Assembly: GCF_902374955.1 (NCBI RefSeq)
Contig: NZ_CABKRX010000056.1
Span: forward strand, 62,001-126,000
Reading direction: 5' to 3'
Length of the DNA stretch: 64,000 nucleotides
Origin: Bacillus massilioanorexius
GTDB taxonomy: Bacteria > Bacillota > Bacilli > Bacillales > DSM-1321
Shown here: positions 7,249-15,071 of the stretch, piece by piece
Position numbering within the stretch: position 1 is the first letter of the stretch
Layout of the letters: the number at the start of each line of letters is the position of its first letter
Position numbers and translations under genes: made by a program
Notes under the pieces: generated by a model
The model's input: only the letters and a program-made list of their open reading frames with translations
What the model was told of the DNA's origin: nothing
The model's database searches: none

Positions 7249-7767
7249 ATGGAGAAAATATATTTTGCTGGTGGATGTTTTTGGTGTATGGTAAAACCCT
7301 TTGATTCCTATGAAGGCATTCAATCTGTTGTTTCGGGATATATGGGTGGTACAGTTGAAAATCCTACATATGAACAAGTAAAAACAGGAACAACGGGACA
7401 TTATGAAGTTGTAGAGATTATTTACAATGAAAAGCAATTTTCATTAAAAAATATTTTGGATATCTATTGGTCGCAAATTGATCCAACTGATCCTGAAGGA
7501 CAGTTTCAGGATAGAGGTGCACAGTATAGAACGGCTATTTTTGTAACAAATGAATCACAAAAAACAGCGGCAAAACAATCAAAAAAACAAATGGCAGAAT
7601 CAGGTCGATTTAAAAAAGAAATTGTAACAGAAATAATAGATGCAGCAATCTTTTATCCTGCAGAAGACTACCATCAAGATTTCTATAAGAAACAGCCTAA
7701 ACATTATCAAGAAGATCGAAAAGCAAGCGGTAGAGATGCATTTATTGAAAAATATGGAAGTAATTAG
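7249..7767 (+). CDS. msrA: Peptide-methionine (S)-S-oxide reductase MsrA
   Basis: Reduces methionine-S-sulfoxide in oxidised proteins and free methionine, using thioredoxin. The 172-aa protein has the signature GGCFWC with catalytic Cys10, then the family blocks SGYMGG, HYEVVEI and IDPTDPEGQF. No MsrB domain is fused and no msrB lies adjacent. I placed the start at the ATG 7249, which follows AGGAG by 7 nt and makes the protein start at the usual MEKIYFAGG. An upstream in-frame codon at 7222 adds an unrelated segment. A TATAAT at 7214-7219 may be its -10 element. The gene is a single transcription unit closed by a strong hairpin. Confidence 0.93.
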   Translation: MEKIYFAGGCFWCMVKPFDSYEGIQSVVSGYMGGTVENPTYEQVKTGTTGHYEVVEIIYNEKQFSLKNILDIYWSQIDPTDPEGQFQDRGAQYRTAIFVTNESQKTAAKQSKKQMAESGRFKKEIVTEIIDAAIFYPAEDYHQDFYKKQPKHYQEDRKASGRDAFIEKYGSN

Positions 7768-7789
7768 ATAACACTGTACCCTATACACT

Positions 7790-7823
7790 AAAAAGAGGGT
7801 AACCTAAATGTTACCCTCTTTTT
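7790..7823. terminator. Bidirectional terminator
   Basis: A perfect 14-bp stem, AAAAAGAGGGTAAC with GTTACCCTCTTTTT, and a CTAAAT loop separate msrA from the convergent gene at 7874. Confidence 0.9.
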
Positions 7824-7873
7824 AGTTAAGTTCCTAGCACTTTATTTAACAAGCCCTCTATGTATATCTTCCT

Positions 7874-8590
7874 TTACATGACCTTTGACTGTAACTGCTT
7901 AACACTACTCTTTTGTTGCTTTTTTAAATTAAAATAGCCAATGGCTGATATGAATAATGCGCCTATAGCGTCGACTATACAATCCTCCATCGTGTCTGCA
8001 AGAGCTTCCCTTCCAATAAGTACAACTCCATCTGCCGTAATAAATTTCTGCATATTTGTTCCCAGCATACCATCTGCCGTAAATTCGTAAATTTCCCATA
8101 GCGTTCCACAAGTTAAAGCAAAACAAAAAGCAAAAAGAGCCACAAAAAACGGAGGTAATTGAATGTTCAGCTTTTCGGTATCATTTAAGAAATTAACAAT
8201 AACAAAGCCTAACGCTCCTAACATAACTGCACTGAAACAATGAAGAATTAAATCCCAATAAGGAATTTTAAAATAAAAATTTTGAACTTCTCCTAAATAA
8301 ATGGCACAAAACAAAAAGATAAAAAAGATAATTTCAATTATGTCGGGTATATCTATATGAAACCGTTTCTCTACTTTTGACGGAAGAAAAATAATAATAC
8401 TTCCTACGACACATTGTAGAATCATTAATACATAATCACTTTTCACCCGCTCATACTCATTTTGAGCAGGTCCTGATGGAGCAATGATCAACATATATAT
8501 GGCATATAAAACGGATATAATCAGTAATCCCAATACAATTCTAAAAATCCAAGTCTTTTTTTTCTCGTGCTTATGACTTCCCACGATCAA
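7874..8590 (-). CDS. Multi-pass membrane protein, YjdF/DUF2238-like (238 aa)
   Basis: The protein has a charged N-terminus (HKHEKKK) and about six to seven hydrophobic helices. The segment WDLILHCFSAVMLG and the later CGTLWEIYEFTAD are typical of the DUF2238/YjdF membrane family, in which a W-D and a W-E-x-x-E-F motif lie at membrane edges. A further acidic motif, DTMEDCIVDAIGA, is in the last helix. The function of the family is not established. The start at 8590 follows AAAGGAGGG. It is convergent with msrA and shares its terminator. Confidence 0.6.
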   Translation of the reverse strand: MIVGSHKHEKKKTWIFRIVLGLLIISVLYAIYMLIIAPSGPAQNEYERVKSDYVLMILQCVVGSIIIFLPSKVEKRFHIDIPDIIEIIFFIFLFCAIYLGEVQNFYFKIPYWDLILHCFSAVMLGALGFVIVNFLNDTEKLNIQLPPFFVALFAFCFALTCGTLWEIYEFTADGMLGTNMQKFITADGVVLIGREALADTMEDCIVDAIGALFISAIGYFNLKKQQKSSVKQLQSKVM

Positions 8591-8689
8591 TTAAATCCCT
8601 CCTTTTTAACCTATGTTAATCATACATGATTCTCTTCTTCCCGTCCTTGTCTGATTCTAATAAAGAAAATTTTGTTTCCTATAATCAAT

Positions 8690-8806
8690 TAATAAATATG
8701 TTTGAATTAAATTCCTCCCTAGGTCGCTCGCTTTCCACAGAAGTCTGGCACCTTACGCTCCTTTCGACTTTTTATGCTAGTTTTATCCGACAAACTTATA
8801 AAAATT
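8690..8806 (+). repeat. Dispersed intergenic repeat, copy A (partial)
   Basis: Shares with copy B the right-hand part: CGCTTTCCACAGAAG, a TTACGCTCC box, then TTTTTATGCTAGTTTTATCC and GACAAACTTAT. The left-hand part is degenerate. A spurious reading frame of 89 codons overlaps it, and I do not call it a gene. It occupies most of the 8591-9023 gap together with the terminator at 8865. Confidence 0.6.
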
Positions 8807-8856
8807 TAGAAAATAGCCTAAAAAAGTATGAACAATATATTTTCCTAAACACAAAA

Positions 8857-8882
8857 AACCGTACCTTATTAAGGATACGGTT
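8857..8882 (-). terminator. Terminator for the 9.0-10.0 kb gene pair
   Basis: AACCGTA and TACGGTT form a stem continued by CCTT/AAGG with one bulge. A T-run follows only on the minus strand, so it ends leftward transcripts from the gene pair at 9024-10030. Confidence 0.7.
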
Positions 8883-9023
8883 AAAAGCTTTATAAACAAT
8901 ATCTATAAAACTATTTTTATATAATTAAAATATACAGTGTCTAATAATTTTGAAACGATAACATTCAAATTAATGATAATTGCATGGTTAGAGTTTAGAT
9001 AATGATTTTTGCAAAGTAATACG

Positions 9024-9512
9024 TTATATCATGCTAGTTTGCAATGTTTCGAAGGCTTCCTTACCGAAAAATGCATTTGCTCTATTTTCTATTTCTGTTA
9101 AGATTGCATCATTTTCGCGAAGGATTTGACGAATTTCATCTACAATTTGCATAGCATTTATCCCTGTAATTTGTTCAGCAACTCTTTCTAGGAGAACCTT
9201 AGTATCAACCGAAAATCTGCGTGCAAAGCTATGGCACCTGACAATATTATTTCGGAGAAACTCAGAGTATTCAGGTGTAAAGGCGCGTCGGATGCATCCT
9301 CTCATTCCAGCATACCCATAGGAAACCTCTGATGCCGCGCGATAAAATAAAATCATCCCATCCGCTCGACTTGATTCAGGATGCAATCTCAGTTCTGTAA
9401 TAGAAGATACTAAACGCTTTACTACTAATGCACCTTGCTCCGTTGCTTTCCACCATTCTAATAAACGCTGTTGTTCCTCTTCACTCATATGGTTAGAAGA
9501 TGGTTGTGGCAT
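9024..9512 (-). CDS. Protein of unknown function, paralogue of its upstream neighbour (162 aa)
   Basis: I do not recognise this soluble, mainly helical protein. It shares with the preceding gene the motif (V/I)xYG(Y/F)xx(M/V)RG-x-I-(R/E)R in the middle of the chain, the same length and the same orientation, so the two are probably an old tandem duplication. Start choice: an ATG at 9593 is possible, but it would overlap the upstream gene by 55 bases and add 27 unaligned residues. The ATG at 9512 follows AAGGGAG, lies just past the upstream stop at 9539, and gives a length equal to the paralogue. No membrane segment or signal peptide is seen. A terminator at 8857-8882 closes the unit. Confidence 0.6.
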   Translation of the reverse strand: MPQPSSNHMSEEEQQRLLEWWKATEQGALVVKRLVSSITELRLHPESSRADGMILFYRAASEVSYGYAGMRGCIRRAFTPEYSEFLRNNIVRCHSFARRFSVDTKVLLERVAEQITGINAMQIVDEIRQILRENDAILTEIENRANAFFGKEAFETLQTSMI

Positions 9513-9538
9513 TTCCTTCTCTCCCTTAAAATAGTCTA

Positions 9539-10030
9539 CTAAAGTCGCGGAATGGCTTGAACCTTTTGGACACGTTTCAGAATCACATTCCATTCCTTTC
9601 CTAAAAGTTTCTTCCCGAACTTATTGGCCTCATGAACTTTTTTAGCAATTTGTTGATTTAATAACCGACTTTGCTCGATTAAATAATAAGTATTCGGTGT
9701 TACTTCCTTTGCGACTAGTTCAAAATTAGGGATCAATTGAATATTGCTGATTCTCAAAGTATCTAAGTCCAATACAAGCATTTCTTTACCTAGAGAAATG
9801 CTTTCATCCTTTCGAAGTCGTTCAATTGTCCCTCTGACAGCGTCAAAACCGTAGCCAATGTCAGCCACAGTAGAGTGATAGCTGTTCAATCCTGGTGCAT
9901 TCCGTAACGAAGGAATCGAACGAAAACCAGTTGTAATAGAGCAAACCACTTCTTTTGCAGCCATTCCTTTCTCTAAAGCAATATCTATCAAATTAATATA
10001 ATGATTCCTCTGACTGCTTCCTACTTTCAA
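9539..10030 (-). CDS. Protein of unknown function, first of a paralogous pair (163 aa)
   Basis: The start is TTG at 10030, preceded by AAAGGGGG at good spacing; no ATG is available near the ribosome binding site. The chain contains SSQRNHYINLIDIALEKGM, the shared motif DIGYGFDAVRGTIERL and a helical C-terminus rich in Lys and Gln. It has no cysteine cluster or membrane helix. The two genes are adjacent, co-directional and of equal size, so they are probably co-transcribed and may form a hetero-oligomer. The family and role are unknown to me. Confidence 0.6.
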   Translation of the reverse strand: MKVGSSQRNHYINLIDIALEKGMAAKEVVCSITTGFRSIPSLRNAPGLNSYHSTVADIGYGFDAVRGTIERLRKDESISLGKEMLVLDLDTLRISNIQLIPNFELVAKEVTPNTYYLIEQSRLLNQQIAKKVHEANKFGKKLLGKEWNVILKRVQKVQAIPRL

Positions 10031-10222
10031 AATTTATCCCCCTTTTATCCAAAATTTCCAATGTTTTAAAAGTGCCCTTTAAGCTAAAGTATTCGGTCTT
10101 GAGCTGTCCTTATGATTCAATTTGGAATATCTAGAGGAAATCGCCTGTTTCACAAATAAAAAGTGTCCTTATACAAAGAGACAACACCTATTATGATGTT
10201 TTGGGACTTTCTATAAACAAAG

Positions 10223-10442
10223 GCTGTTTTCGTATATTTGGTTGTCCATGAACGAACAGTGAATATAGGTTGAGTTGAGTTCCGCTTCAGTTTACTCGCT
10301 TTTTAGTGGGAAGAGCGTCGATCATCCTCGGGACACAGTACCTGTGGGTGTCACTTGTTTCGCTGCTCCCGCAGGAGACTCACACCTTCCGCTCCATTCG
10401 CCTTTTTTATGCTGGTTTTATCTGACAAACTTATTAAAAACA
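10223..10442 (+). repeat. Dispersed intergenic repeat, copy B (longest)
   Basis: The most complete copy. It starts near GAACGAACAGTGAATATAGG, continues GTTGAGTTCCGCTTCAG, has a GC-richer central part with CTCCCGCAGGAGACTCACAC and TTCCGCTCCATTCGCC, and ends TTTTTTATGCTGGTTTTATC then GACAAACTTATT. The GC content of the centre stands out from the AT-rich surroundings. It has no convincing reading frame. It fills the 10031-10517 gap with the terminator at 10450. Confidence 0.75.
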
Positions 10443-10447
10443 ACAAA

Positions 10448-10482
10448 AAAACACAACCCTTACAAATGGTTGTGGCTTTTCT
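10448..10482 (-). terminator. Terminator after the AT-rich orphan gene
   Basis: Read on the minus strand, GCCACAACC and GGTTGTGTT pair around an ATTTGTAAG loop and are followed by TTTTTTT. Confidence 0.75.
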
Positions 10483-10517
10483 ATGTTTTATCATTATTTA
10501 AAATACGGCTCAAATTA

Positions 10518-11417
10518 TTATATTCTAAAATCAAAAAAATCCAAGTTTGATAAGCTAGTTAGATAAATATACTTTCCTGTTTCATTCTGAGAAATTTTAC
10601 AATAAGCAAAAAACTTTACATCCCTTTTTTCTTCACATAAACTATCTAATTCTGTAATCCATTTCTTGCTAGTTAAACTATCTTGTATTATTTTTGCTGA
10701 TATATATAGCGCAGTCTTTTTATTTTGTCTATTTGTAATCCCAGATTTAAAAAAAATAAGATAGTCACCCTCATTCTTTTTTAAACGGACAATATTTCCT
10801 TCACCGTAGTAAATTCTTTTATAGTTACTTATGTTATCTAAGTCTGTGTATATTAGGTCATTAAACATTTCTTCATAAGATATTTTAAAATTTTTTATTT
10901 CTATATATTTTTCTTTTGTTTTATTTTCATTTTTATATTTTATAAACTTTGAAATTAAAGGCTTTATACTATAATAATTAGAAGTTTTCTTTTGATAGTC
11001 TTCTTTTTGGGATTTATTTTGCCTAAAGAATTCACTATGATTTTCTTTCGTCTTCACATTGTGGTTATTTCTTACATATTGATGTGTCTTAGGTCTTTCT
11101 AAAAATAAAGCATCTATCTGACTATCTATATATGATTGTTCATTATTTGTAATCTCACTTTTTGTATTTCTTTTATTTAGTGCTTCAAGTTGATAACTAC
11201 AACCCAATTCATGCTCACCATAAGCCTTGAAATGGGGAGTATTTTTCATCTCTACTCTTACTTTATCAATATTTGCTGCGGTTATTTTCAAACTACATTT
11301 CGGGCATTCAAATGCTCTTTTATCTGTTATTAGACCATCCCAATAAAGTTCATAAGCTTTTTCAACATCAATTATTTCATTGTATTCTTTACTATATGCT
11401 TCTTCTATTTTAGCCAT
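10518..11417 (-). CDS. Hypothetical protein with possible N-terminal zinc motif (299 aa)
   Basis: I do not recognise the family. Residues about 38-75 hold ECPKCSLKI, then HFKAYGEHELGCSY. This C-x2-C ... H(F) ... H-x2-GC arrangement resembles the small zinc-binding domain found at the front of CoiA-like and other DNA-linked proteins. A very Lys/Asn-rich middle follows, with a compact C-terminal domain ending NLDFFDFRI. Codon use is strongly A/T-biased compared with the housekeeping genes around it, and the gene is flanked by an intergenic repeat and long AT palindromes, which fits acquisition by transfer. Start: ATG at 11417 behind GGAGG; the in-frame codon 4 positions earlier has no site of its own. 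Confidence 0.55.
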   Translation of the reverse strand: MAKIEEAYSKEYNEIIDVEKAYELYWDGLITDKRAFECPKCSLKITAANIDKVRVEMKNTPHFKAYGEHELGCSYQLEALNKRNTKSEITNNEQSYIDSQIDALFLERPKTHQYVRNNHNVKTKENHSEFFRQNKSQKEDYQKKTSNYYSIKPLISKFIKYKNENKTKEKYIEIKNFKISYEEMFNDLIYTDLDNISNYKRIYYGEGNIVRLKKNEGDYLIFFKSGITNRQNKKTALYISAKIIQDSLTSKKWITELDSLCEEKRDVKFFAYCKISQNETGKYIYLTSLSNLDFFDFRI

Positions 11418-11479
11418 AAATTCCTCCAATTATTGTACAATTTAGAAGTATTTAGTTCTATACAGTTTATTATGTAAAA

Positions 11480-11520
11480 AAACAAATAATTTAAAAATTT
11501 TTATTTTAAATTATTTGTTT
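11480..11520. terminator. 17-bp AT-only inverted repeat upstream of the orphan gene
   Basis: AAACAAATAATTTAAAA (11480-11496) is the perfect complement of the arm at 11504-11520. T-runs flank both sides, so it may end transcripts in either direction and insulate the orphan gene at 10518. Confidence 0.55.
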
Positions 11521-11585
11521 TTGTTGTAATTATTTTTAAATATTGTATTTTTAGTTATCTTATTTGAAGAATCAATAAACACTAA

Positions 11586-11612
11586 AAAGAGGAAGACTAC
11601 ATCCTTCCTCTT
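11586..11612 (-). terminator. Terminator after rlmH
   Basis: AAAGAGGAAG and CTTCCTCTTT pair around ACTACATC. On the minus strand the stem is followed by TTTTTAG. Confidence 0.75.
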
Positions 11613-11625
11613 TCACGTCACATTT

Positions 11626-11700
11626 CTACCTATTTAACATATTTTTAATTTCATTTAATTTATCAAATTCAATGGTACACTCTGATTTTTTGTTTACCAT
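11626..11700 (-). CDS. Possible 24-aa peptide overlapping the rlmH stop
   Basis: The peptide reads MVNKKSECTIEFDKLNEIKN then MLNR and a TAG. Its ATG overlaps the rlmH stop as TGATG, a common arrangement for translational coupling, and it ends before the rlmH terminator. There is no clear ribosome binding site of its own and I recognise no family, so this could be chance. Confidence 0.25.
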   Translation of the reverse strand: MVNKKSECTIEFDKLNEIKNMLNR

Positions 11701-12179
11701 CACTTATGATACGGTTCACCACGATTAATACGAAACGCTCGATAGATTTGCTCCACTAATATTAATCTCATTAGTTGATGTGGAAAAGTCATTTTTGAAA
11801 AGCTCAGGGTTTCATTACTTCTCTTCATAACTTCATCACTTAGTCCTAATGATCCACCGATTACAAAAGCAATTTTACTCTTTCCATATGTAGCAAGCTT
11901 ATCTAGATTATCAGCTAACTGCTCAGAAGTTTTCATACTTCCTTCAATTGCAAGAGCAATGACATGCGTATCCGAAGAAATCTTTGCTAGAATGCGCTCT
12001 CCCTCTTTTTGCTTAACGATTTGCATATCTGTTTCGCTTAAATTTTCTGGTGCTTTTTCATCAGCGAGCTCAATAATATCTATTTTCGCATAAGCAGAAA
12101 GCCTTTTTGTATATTCTGCAATTCCTTGCTTTAAGTATTTTTCTTTTAGTTTCCCTACGGTAATAATAGAGATATTCAC
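11700..12179 (-). CDS. rlmH: 23S rRNA pseudouridine-1915 N3-methyltransferase RlmH
   Basis: A SPOUT-class methyltransferase that methylates pseudouridine 1915 in helix 69 of 23S rRNA on assembled ribosomes. The 159-aa length is exactly that of the family. The signature GGSLGLSDEV, the knot segment HVIALAIEG and the C-terminal MRLILVEQIYRAFRI ... EPYHK are all present. It is downstream of the CxxH/CxxC peptide gene and htrA in the order usual for Bacillaceae. Its immediate upstream region carries a cluster of DnaA-box-like sequences. Confidence 0.96.
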   Translation of the reverse strand: MNISIITVGKLKEKYLKQGIAEYTKRLSAYAKIDIIELADEKAPENLSETDMQIVKQKEGERILAKISSDTHVIALAIEGSMKTSEQLADNLDKLATYGKSKIAFVIGGSLGLSDEVMKRSNETLSFSKMTFPHQLMRLILVEQIYRAFRINRGEPYHK

Positions 12180-12215
12180 AACTTATCCTCACTTTACGCA
12201 CATTTTACAAACAAG

Positions 12216-12258
12216 ATATCCACATTAGTTATCCACATATCCACATTCTTTGTCCACA
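12216..12258 (+). promoter_or_regulatory. Cluster of four DnaA-box-like 9-mers upstream of rlmH
   Basis: One perfect TTATCCACA lies at 12229-12237. One-mismatch copies lie at 12216 (ATATCCACA), 12237 (ATATCCACA) and 12250 (TTGTCCACA), all on the plus strand and 8-13 nt apart. DnaA could use such a cluster for titration or to control rlmH. Binding is inferred from sequence only. Confidence 0.6.
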
Positions 12259-12273
12259 TTTTGTATACGAATA

Positions 12274-12432
12274 TTAGTTCCCCACAATATATGTTGCCAT
12301 CTCATCACAATATTCACAGCCTGTTGATAACTTTTCTTCATCAGAAAGTTCTCTTAATACAGGTGCTACCTCATATTCATCAACAACTACATCTAATGCA
12401 AGTTCTACGTGTTCTTTGCAGCAATAGATCAT
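12274..12432 (-). CDS. CxxH/CxxC small protein (52 aa)
   Basis: A short conserved protein of the family found between htrA and rlmH in Bacillaceae. It contains CCKEH near the start (Cys5-x2-His8) and CEYC near the end (Cys39-x2-Cys42), which together could bind one zinc. The middle is acidic (DVVVDEYEVAPVLRELSDEE). GGAGG lies 8 nt before the ATG at 12432. The role is unknown. The gene order htrA, this gene, rlmH supports its authenticity. Confidence 0.85.
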   Translation of the reverse strand: MIYCCKEHVELALDVVVDEYEVAPVLRELSDEEKLSTGCEYCDEMATYIVGN

Positions 12433-12513
12433 CTTATATTCCTCCATTTTCAATTGTTTTTCTATATGTTTTACACATTTAAATTAGAAAAAATTTTTGT
12501 AAAACGCTTTCAG

Positions 12514-12599
12514 TTATCCACAAGATAGCATTTTATTCATAATTACTATCTCACGCTTTTACACTTGTCATAATAACATAACAGAAAAAGTTATCAACA
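12514..12599 (+). promoter_or_regulatory. Additional DnaA-box-like sites in the htrA-rlmH gap
   Basis: A perfect TTATCCACA lies at 12514-12522 and a one-mismatch TTATCAACA at 12591-12599. The rest of the 12433-12864 gap is AT-rich and ends with the htrA terminator. Confidence 0.45.
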
Positions 12600-12792
12600 T
12601 ATAACTATTTTATAGCCCGTTCTTCCTTTTGCCTTTATTTGCTTACAACTCATTTATCATTACTTTCTGTTCCGTGGTCCACTTTTATAAGCTCTTGTTA
12701 ACTAATTTTCTTTCCATAAGAGTCTCAGAGATTTCCACGCGTTTATTTCAATATAAATGATCCACAACGTATAAAAGATTGAAGAGAAAAAA

Positions 12793-12828
12793 CGTGTTAA
12801 AAGTTGTTTTACACTTACTTTTAACACG
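12793..12828 (-). terminator. Terminator after htrA
   Basis: CGTGTTAAAAGT and ACTTTTAACACG form a perfect 12-bp stem, followed by TTTTTT on the minus strand. Confidence 0.9.
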
Positions 12829-12864
12829 CTTCTTCAAAATATACTCTCCACACTATTCAAGAAT

Positions 12865-14043
12865 TTATAAAGTTTCTCCTTGTAACGTGACTTTAATTGT
12901 CTGAGCTTTTCCATTACGATAAAGCTTTATTTCTAATGTATCTCCAATTTTTTTCTTTTCGTATAAATGTGTCCGGAAACTCGCCATGTCGTTTATTTTT
13001 TCTCCATCCATTTCTACGATTACATCGTATAATTTAATCCCCCCTCTTGCAGCTGGAGAATTTGGTTCTACATTTGTAATAGCAATTCCTTCTTTTACAT
13101 CAGCTGGGAGATGAAGCGTCTGGTTCCGGTGGTATTGTGAAACATCCGTTAAAGGAAGTAGACTTACTCCTAAATATGGTCGTTTTACTTCACCATATTT
13201 TTCAATAGCTTCAACAATAGGAATGGCTGCATTAACCGGAATGGCTAGCCCAATTCCTTCTACAGCTTGCTCTGCAATCTTCATGGAGTTAATACCAACA
13301 AGCTGTCCATCCATATTAACTAGCGCTCCTCCACTATTTCCTGGATTAATGGCTGCATCTGTTTGAAGTACTTCAGCATTCCAATCAACAACTCCATCTT
13401 CATTGATATCGATTTCGATTGTTCTCTCTAAACCTGAAATGATACCTTGAGTCACTGATCCAGAGAATTGTAAACCTAGCGGATTTCCTATAGCTATTAC
13501 AGGCTCTCCTGGTTTTAATGCATCTGAATCACCAAATTCCGCTACCGTTTTCACATCTTTTGCATCAATTTGAATGACAGCCAAATCAGTCCAAATATCA
13601 CTTCCTAGTATCTTCGCTGGAACTTTTGTGCCATCCGTTAAAGATACTTCCAAAGTAGTTGCCCCTTCGATTACGTGATGATTTGTAATAATAAAAGCTT
13701 TTCCATTTTCCTTTTTATAGACAACACCCGATCCTGTCCCGGCTGCTCCACCTTGATTCAATATAGTCGCTTCTTGAATATTTGTAATCCCTACAACAGC
13801 ATCAGCGGCTTTTTTATAGGCTGCTGTTACAGATGTTGTTATATCTACAGACATAGTTTGTTTATTTTTTGGTTGTACAAATGAAGTGTTTCCATCATCA
13901 TTTCCTAAATTGGGAAATAAAAATCCTACCAATAATGCTCCTACTATGACACCAGCTAAACCTGATAAAAAATAACCTGTTTTATTAAATTTCTTATGTT
14001 TTCTCTTTGGAGCATAATCAAAATCTTGATTATAATCATCCAT
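12865..14043 (-). CDS. htrA: HtrA/DegP-type membrane-anchored serine protease
   Basis: The homologue of B. subtilis YyxA (HtrC), a quality-control protease acting outside the membrane. A short cytoplasmic tail and one transmembrane helix (residues about 22-45) precede a trypsin-like domain with triad His123 (TNHHV), Asp153 (TDLAV) and Ser237 (GNSGGAL), and a single C-terminal PDZ domain (about 290-385). I chose the ATG at 14043 because it gives the usual short acidic start MDDYNQDF. A GTG four codons upstream sits directly on the ribosome binding site. It is downstream of walJ but separated by a 21-bp-stem terminator, so it is its own unit. Confidence 0.92.
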   Translation of the reverse strand: MDDYNQDFDYAPKRKHKKFNKTGYFLSGLAGVIVGALLVGFLFPNLGNDDGNTSFVQPKNKQTMSVDITTSVTAAYKKAADAVVGITNIQEATILNQGGAAGTGSGVVYKKENGKAFIITNHHVIEGATTLEVSLTDGTKVPAKILGSDIWTDLAVIQIDAKDVKTVAEFGDSDALKPGEPVIAIGNPLGLQFSGSVTQGIISGLERTIEIDINEDGVVDWNAEVLQTDAAINPGNSGGALVNMDGQLVGINSMKIAEQAVEGIGLAIPVNAAIPIVEAIEKYGEVKRPYLGVSLLPLTDVSQYHRNQTLHLPADVKEGIAITNVEPNSPAARGGIKLYDVIVEMDGEKINDMASFRTHLYEKKKIGDTLEIKLYRNGKAQTIKVTLQGETL

Positions 14044-14220
14044 TCTCCTCAGCACCTTTCACATCATACTTTTCTACTGCTATAGTCCTCTATTATTATT
14101 GCCAATTTTTTTCGAGATTAACTATCTAAATTACAATAGATAAGTCTTATATATAGGATGAAATTCTTCTGTCAGACTGACTAGTATCCAGCTTGTTAAT
14201 TCCATTTATATCTGCAAAAT

Positions 14221-14266
14221 AAAAAAGAGTATCAAACATGGTTTACCATGTTTGATACTCTTTTTT
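14221..14266 (-). terminator. Terminator closing the wal operon
   Basis: A perfect 21-bp stem with a TTTA loop, whose arms start AAAAAAGAG and end CTCTTTTTT, lies directly after walJ. It is the strongest terminator in the window. Confidence 0.95.
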
Positions 14267-14270
14267 CATA

Positions 14271-15065
14271 CTAGACTAATACTAACTCAGTTGCCTTTTT
14301 GGGATCTGTATCATATAAAGAAAAGCCTTCTCCTACTATGAGACCTTGACCTTCTAAAGTTTGCGTAACAGACATTCGTGCTAAGTCTTTCATATTGTTG
14401 TCAAGACTTAAATGTGCCAAATAAATACGTTTTGTTTGATCACCAATCACTTCGCTCATTGCTAACGCTGCATCTTCATTCGATACATGTCCAACATCAC
14501 TAAGTATTCTTCGCTTTACACTCCATGGATATCTTCCCATTCGAAGCATTCCTACGTCATGATTACTTTCGAATACAAAACAATTTGCGTTCGAAATGAC
14601 ACCTTTCATACGATCGCTTACATAGCCTGTATCCGTCATTAAAGCGACCTTTTTTCCCTCGTGATGAAAAACATAAAACATAGGCTCTGCAGCATCATGT
14701 GAAACTCCAAATGATTCTACGTCTAAATTACCAAATGTTTTAACAGTTTCCATATTAAAAACAAACTTCTGATCGGTAGCAATTTCACCAATATGACTTT
14801 CCATTGCTCTCCATGTTTTCTCATTAGCATATATAGGCAATTTATATTTTCGAGCAATAACTCCTAAACCTTTAATATGATCACTATGTTCATGAGTCAC
14901 TAGCACAGCTGTTAAGTCAGAAAGGTTTCTTCCGATTTGTTGAAACAGCCCCTCCATCCCTTTTCCACTCAATCCAGCATCTACTAAAATACGTTCTTTT
15001 TCTGTCTCTACATAAAACGCATTTCCCGTACTTCCGCTTGCAAGTACACTAAAATGCATGGCCAT
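14271..15065 (-). CDS. walJ: Metallo-beta-lactamase-fold hydrolase WalJ (YycJ)
   Basis: Last gene of the wal operon. The metal site is visible as THEHSDH, with further His and Asp ligands in FGVSHDA, MTDTGYVS and LAHLSLDNN. The N-terminus HFSVLASGSTGNA is characteristic of YycJ. The protein is cytoplasmic and is thought to act as a nuclease linking wall signalling and chromosome maintenance; the exact substrate is unsettled. It starts 7 nt after walI ends and has a GGAGTGAAGG ribosome binding site. The 264-aa length is normal. Confidence 0.93.
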   Translation of the reverse strand: MAMHFSVLASGSTGNAFYVETEKERILVDAGLSGKGMEGLFQQIGRNLSDLTAVLVTHEHSDHIKGLGVIARKYKLPIYANEKTWRAMESHIGEIATDQKFVFNMETVKTFGNLDVESFGVSHDAAEPMFYVFHHEGKKVALMTDTGYVSDRMKGVISNANCFVFESNHDVGMLRMGRYPWSVKRRILSDVGHVSNEDAALAMSEVIGDQTKRIYLAHLSLDNNMKDLARMSVTQTLEGQGLIVGEGFSLYDTDPKKATELVLV

Positions 15066-15071
15066 CTACCT

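Noticed and set aside
7189..7437. 82-codon minus-strand frame opposite msrA
   Set aside because: Shadow of a certain gene with no supporting features.
8626..8895. 89-codon plus-strand frame
   Set aside because: It spans dispersed repeat copy A and the downstream hairpin; composition is not coding-like.
10275..10550. 91-codon plus-strand frame
   Set aside because: Generated by the GC-rich centre of repeat copy B, and it runs into the terminator and the 3' end of the neighbouring gene.
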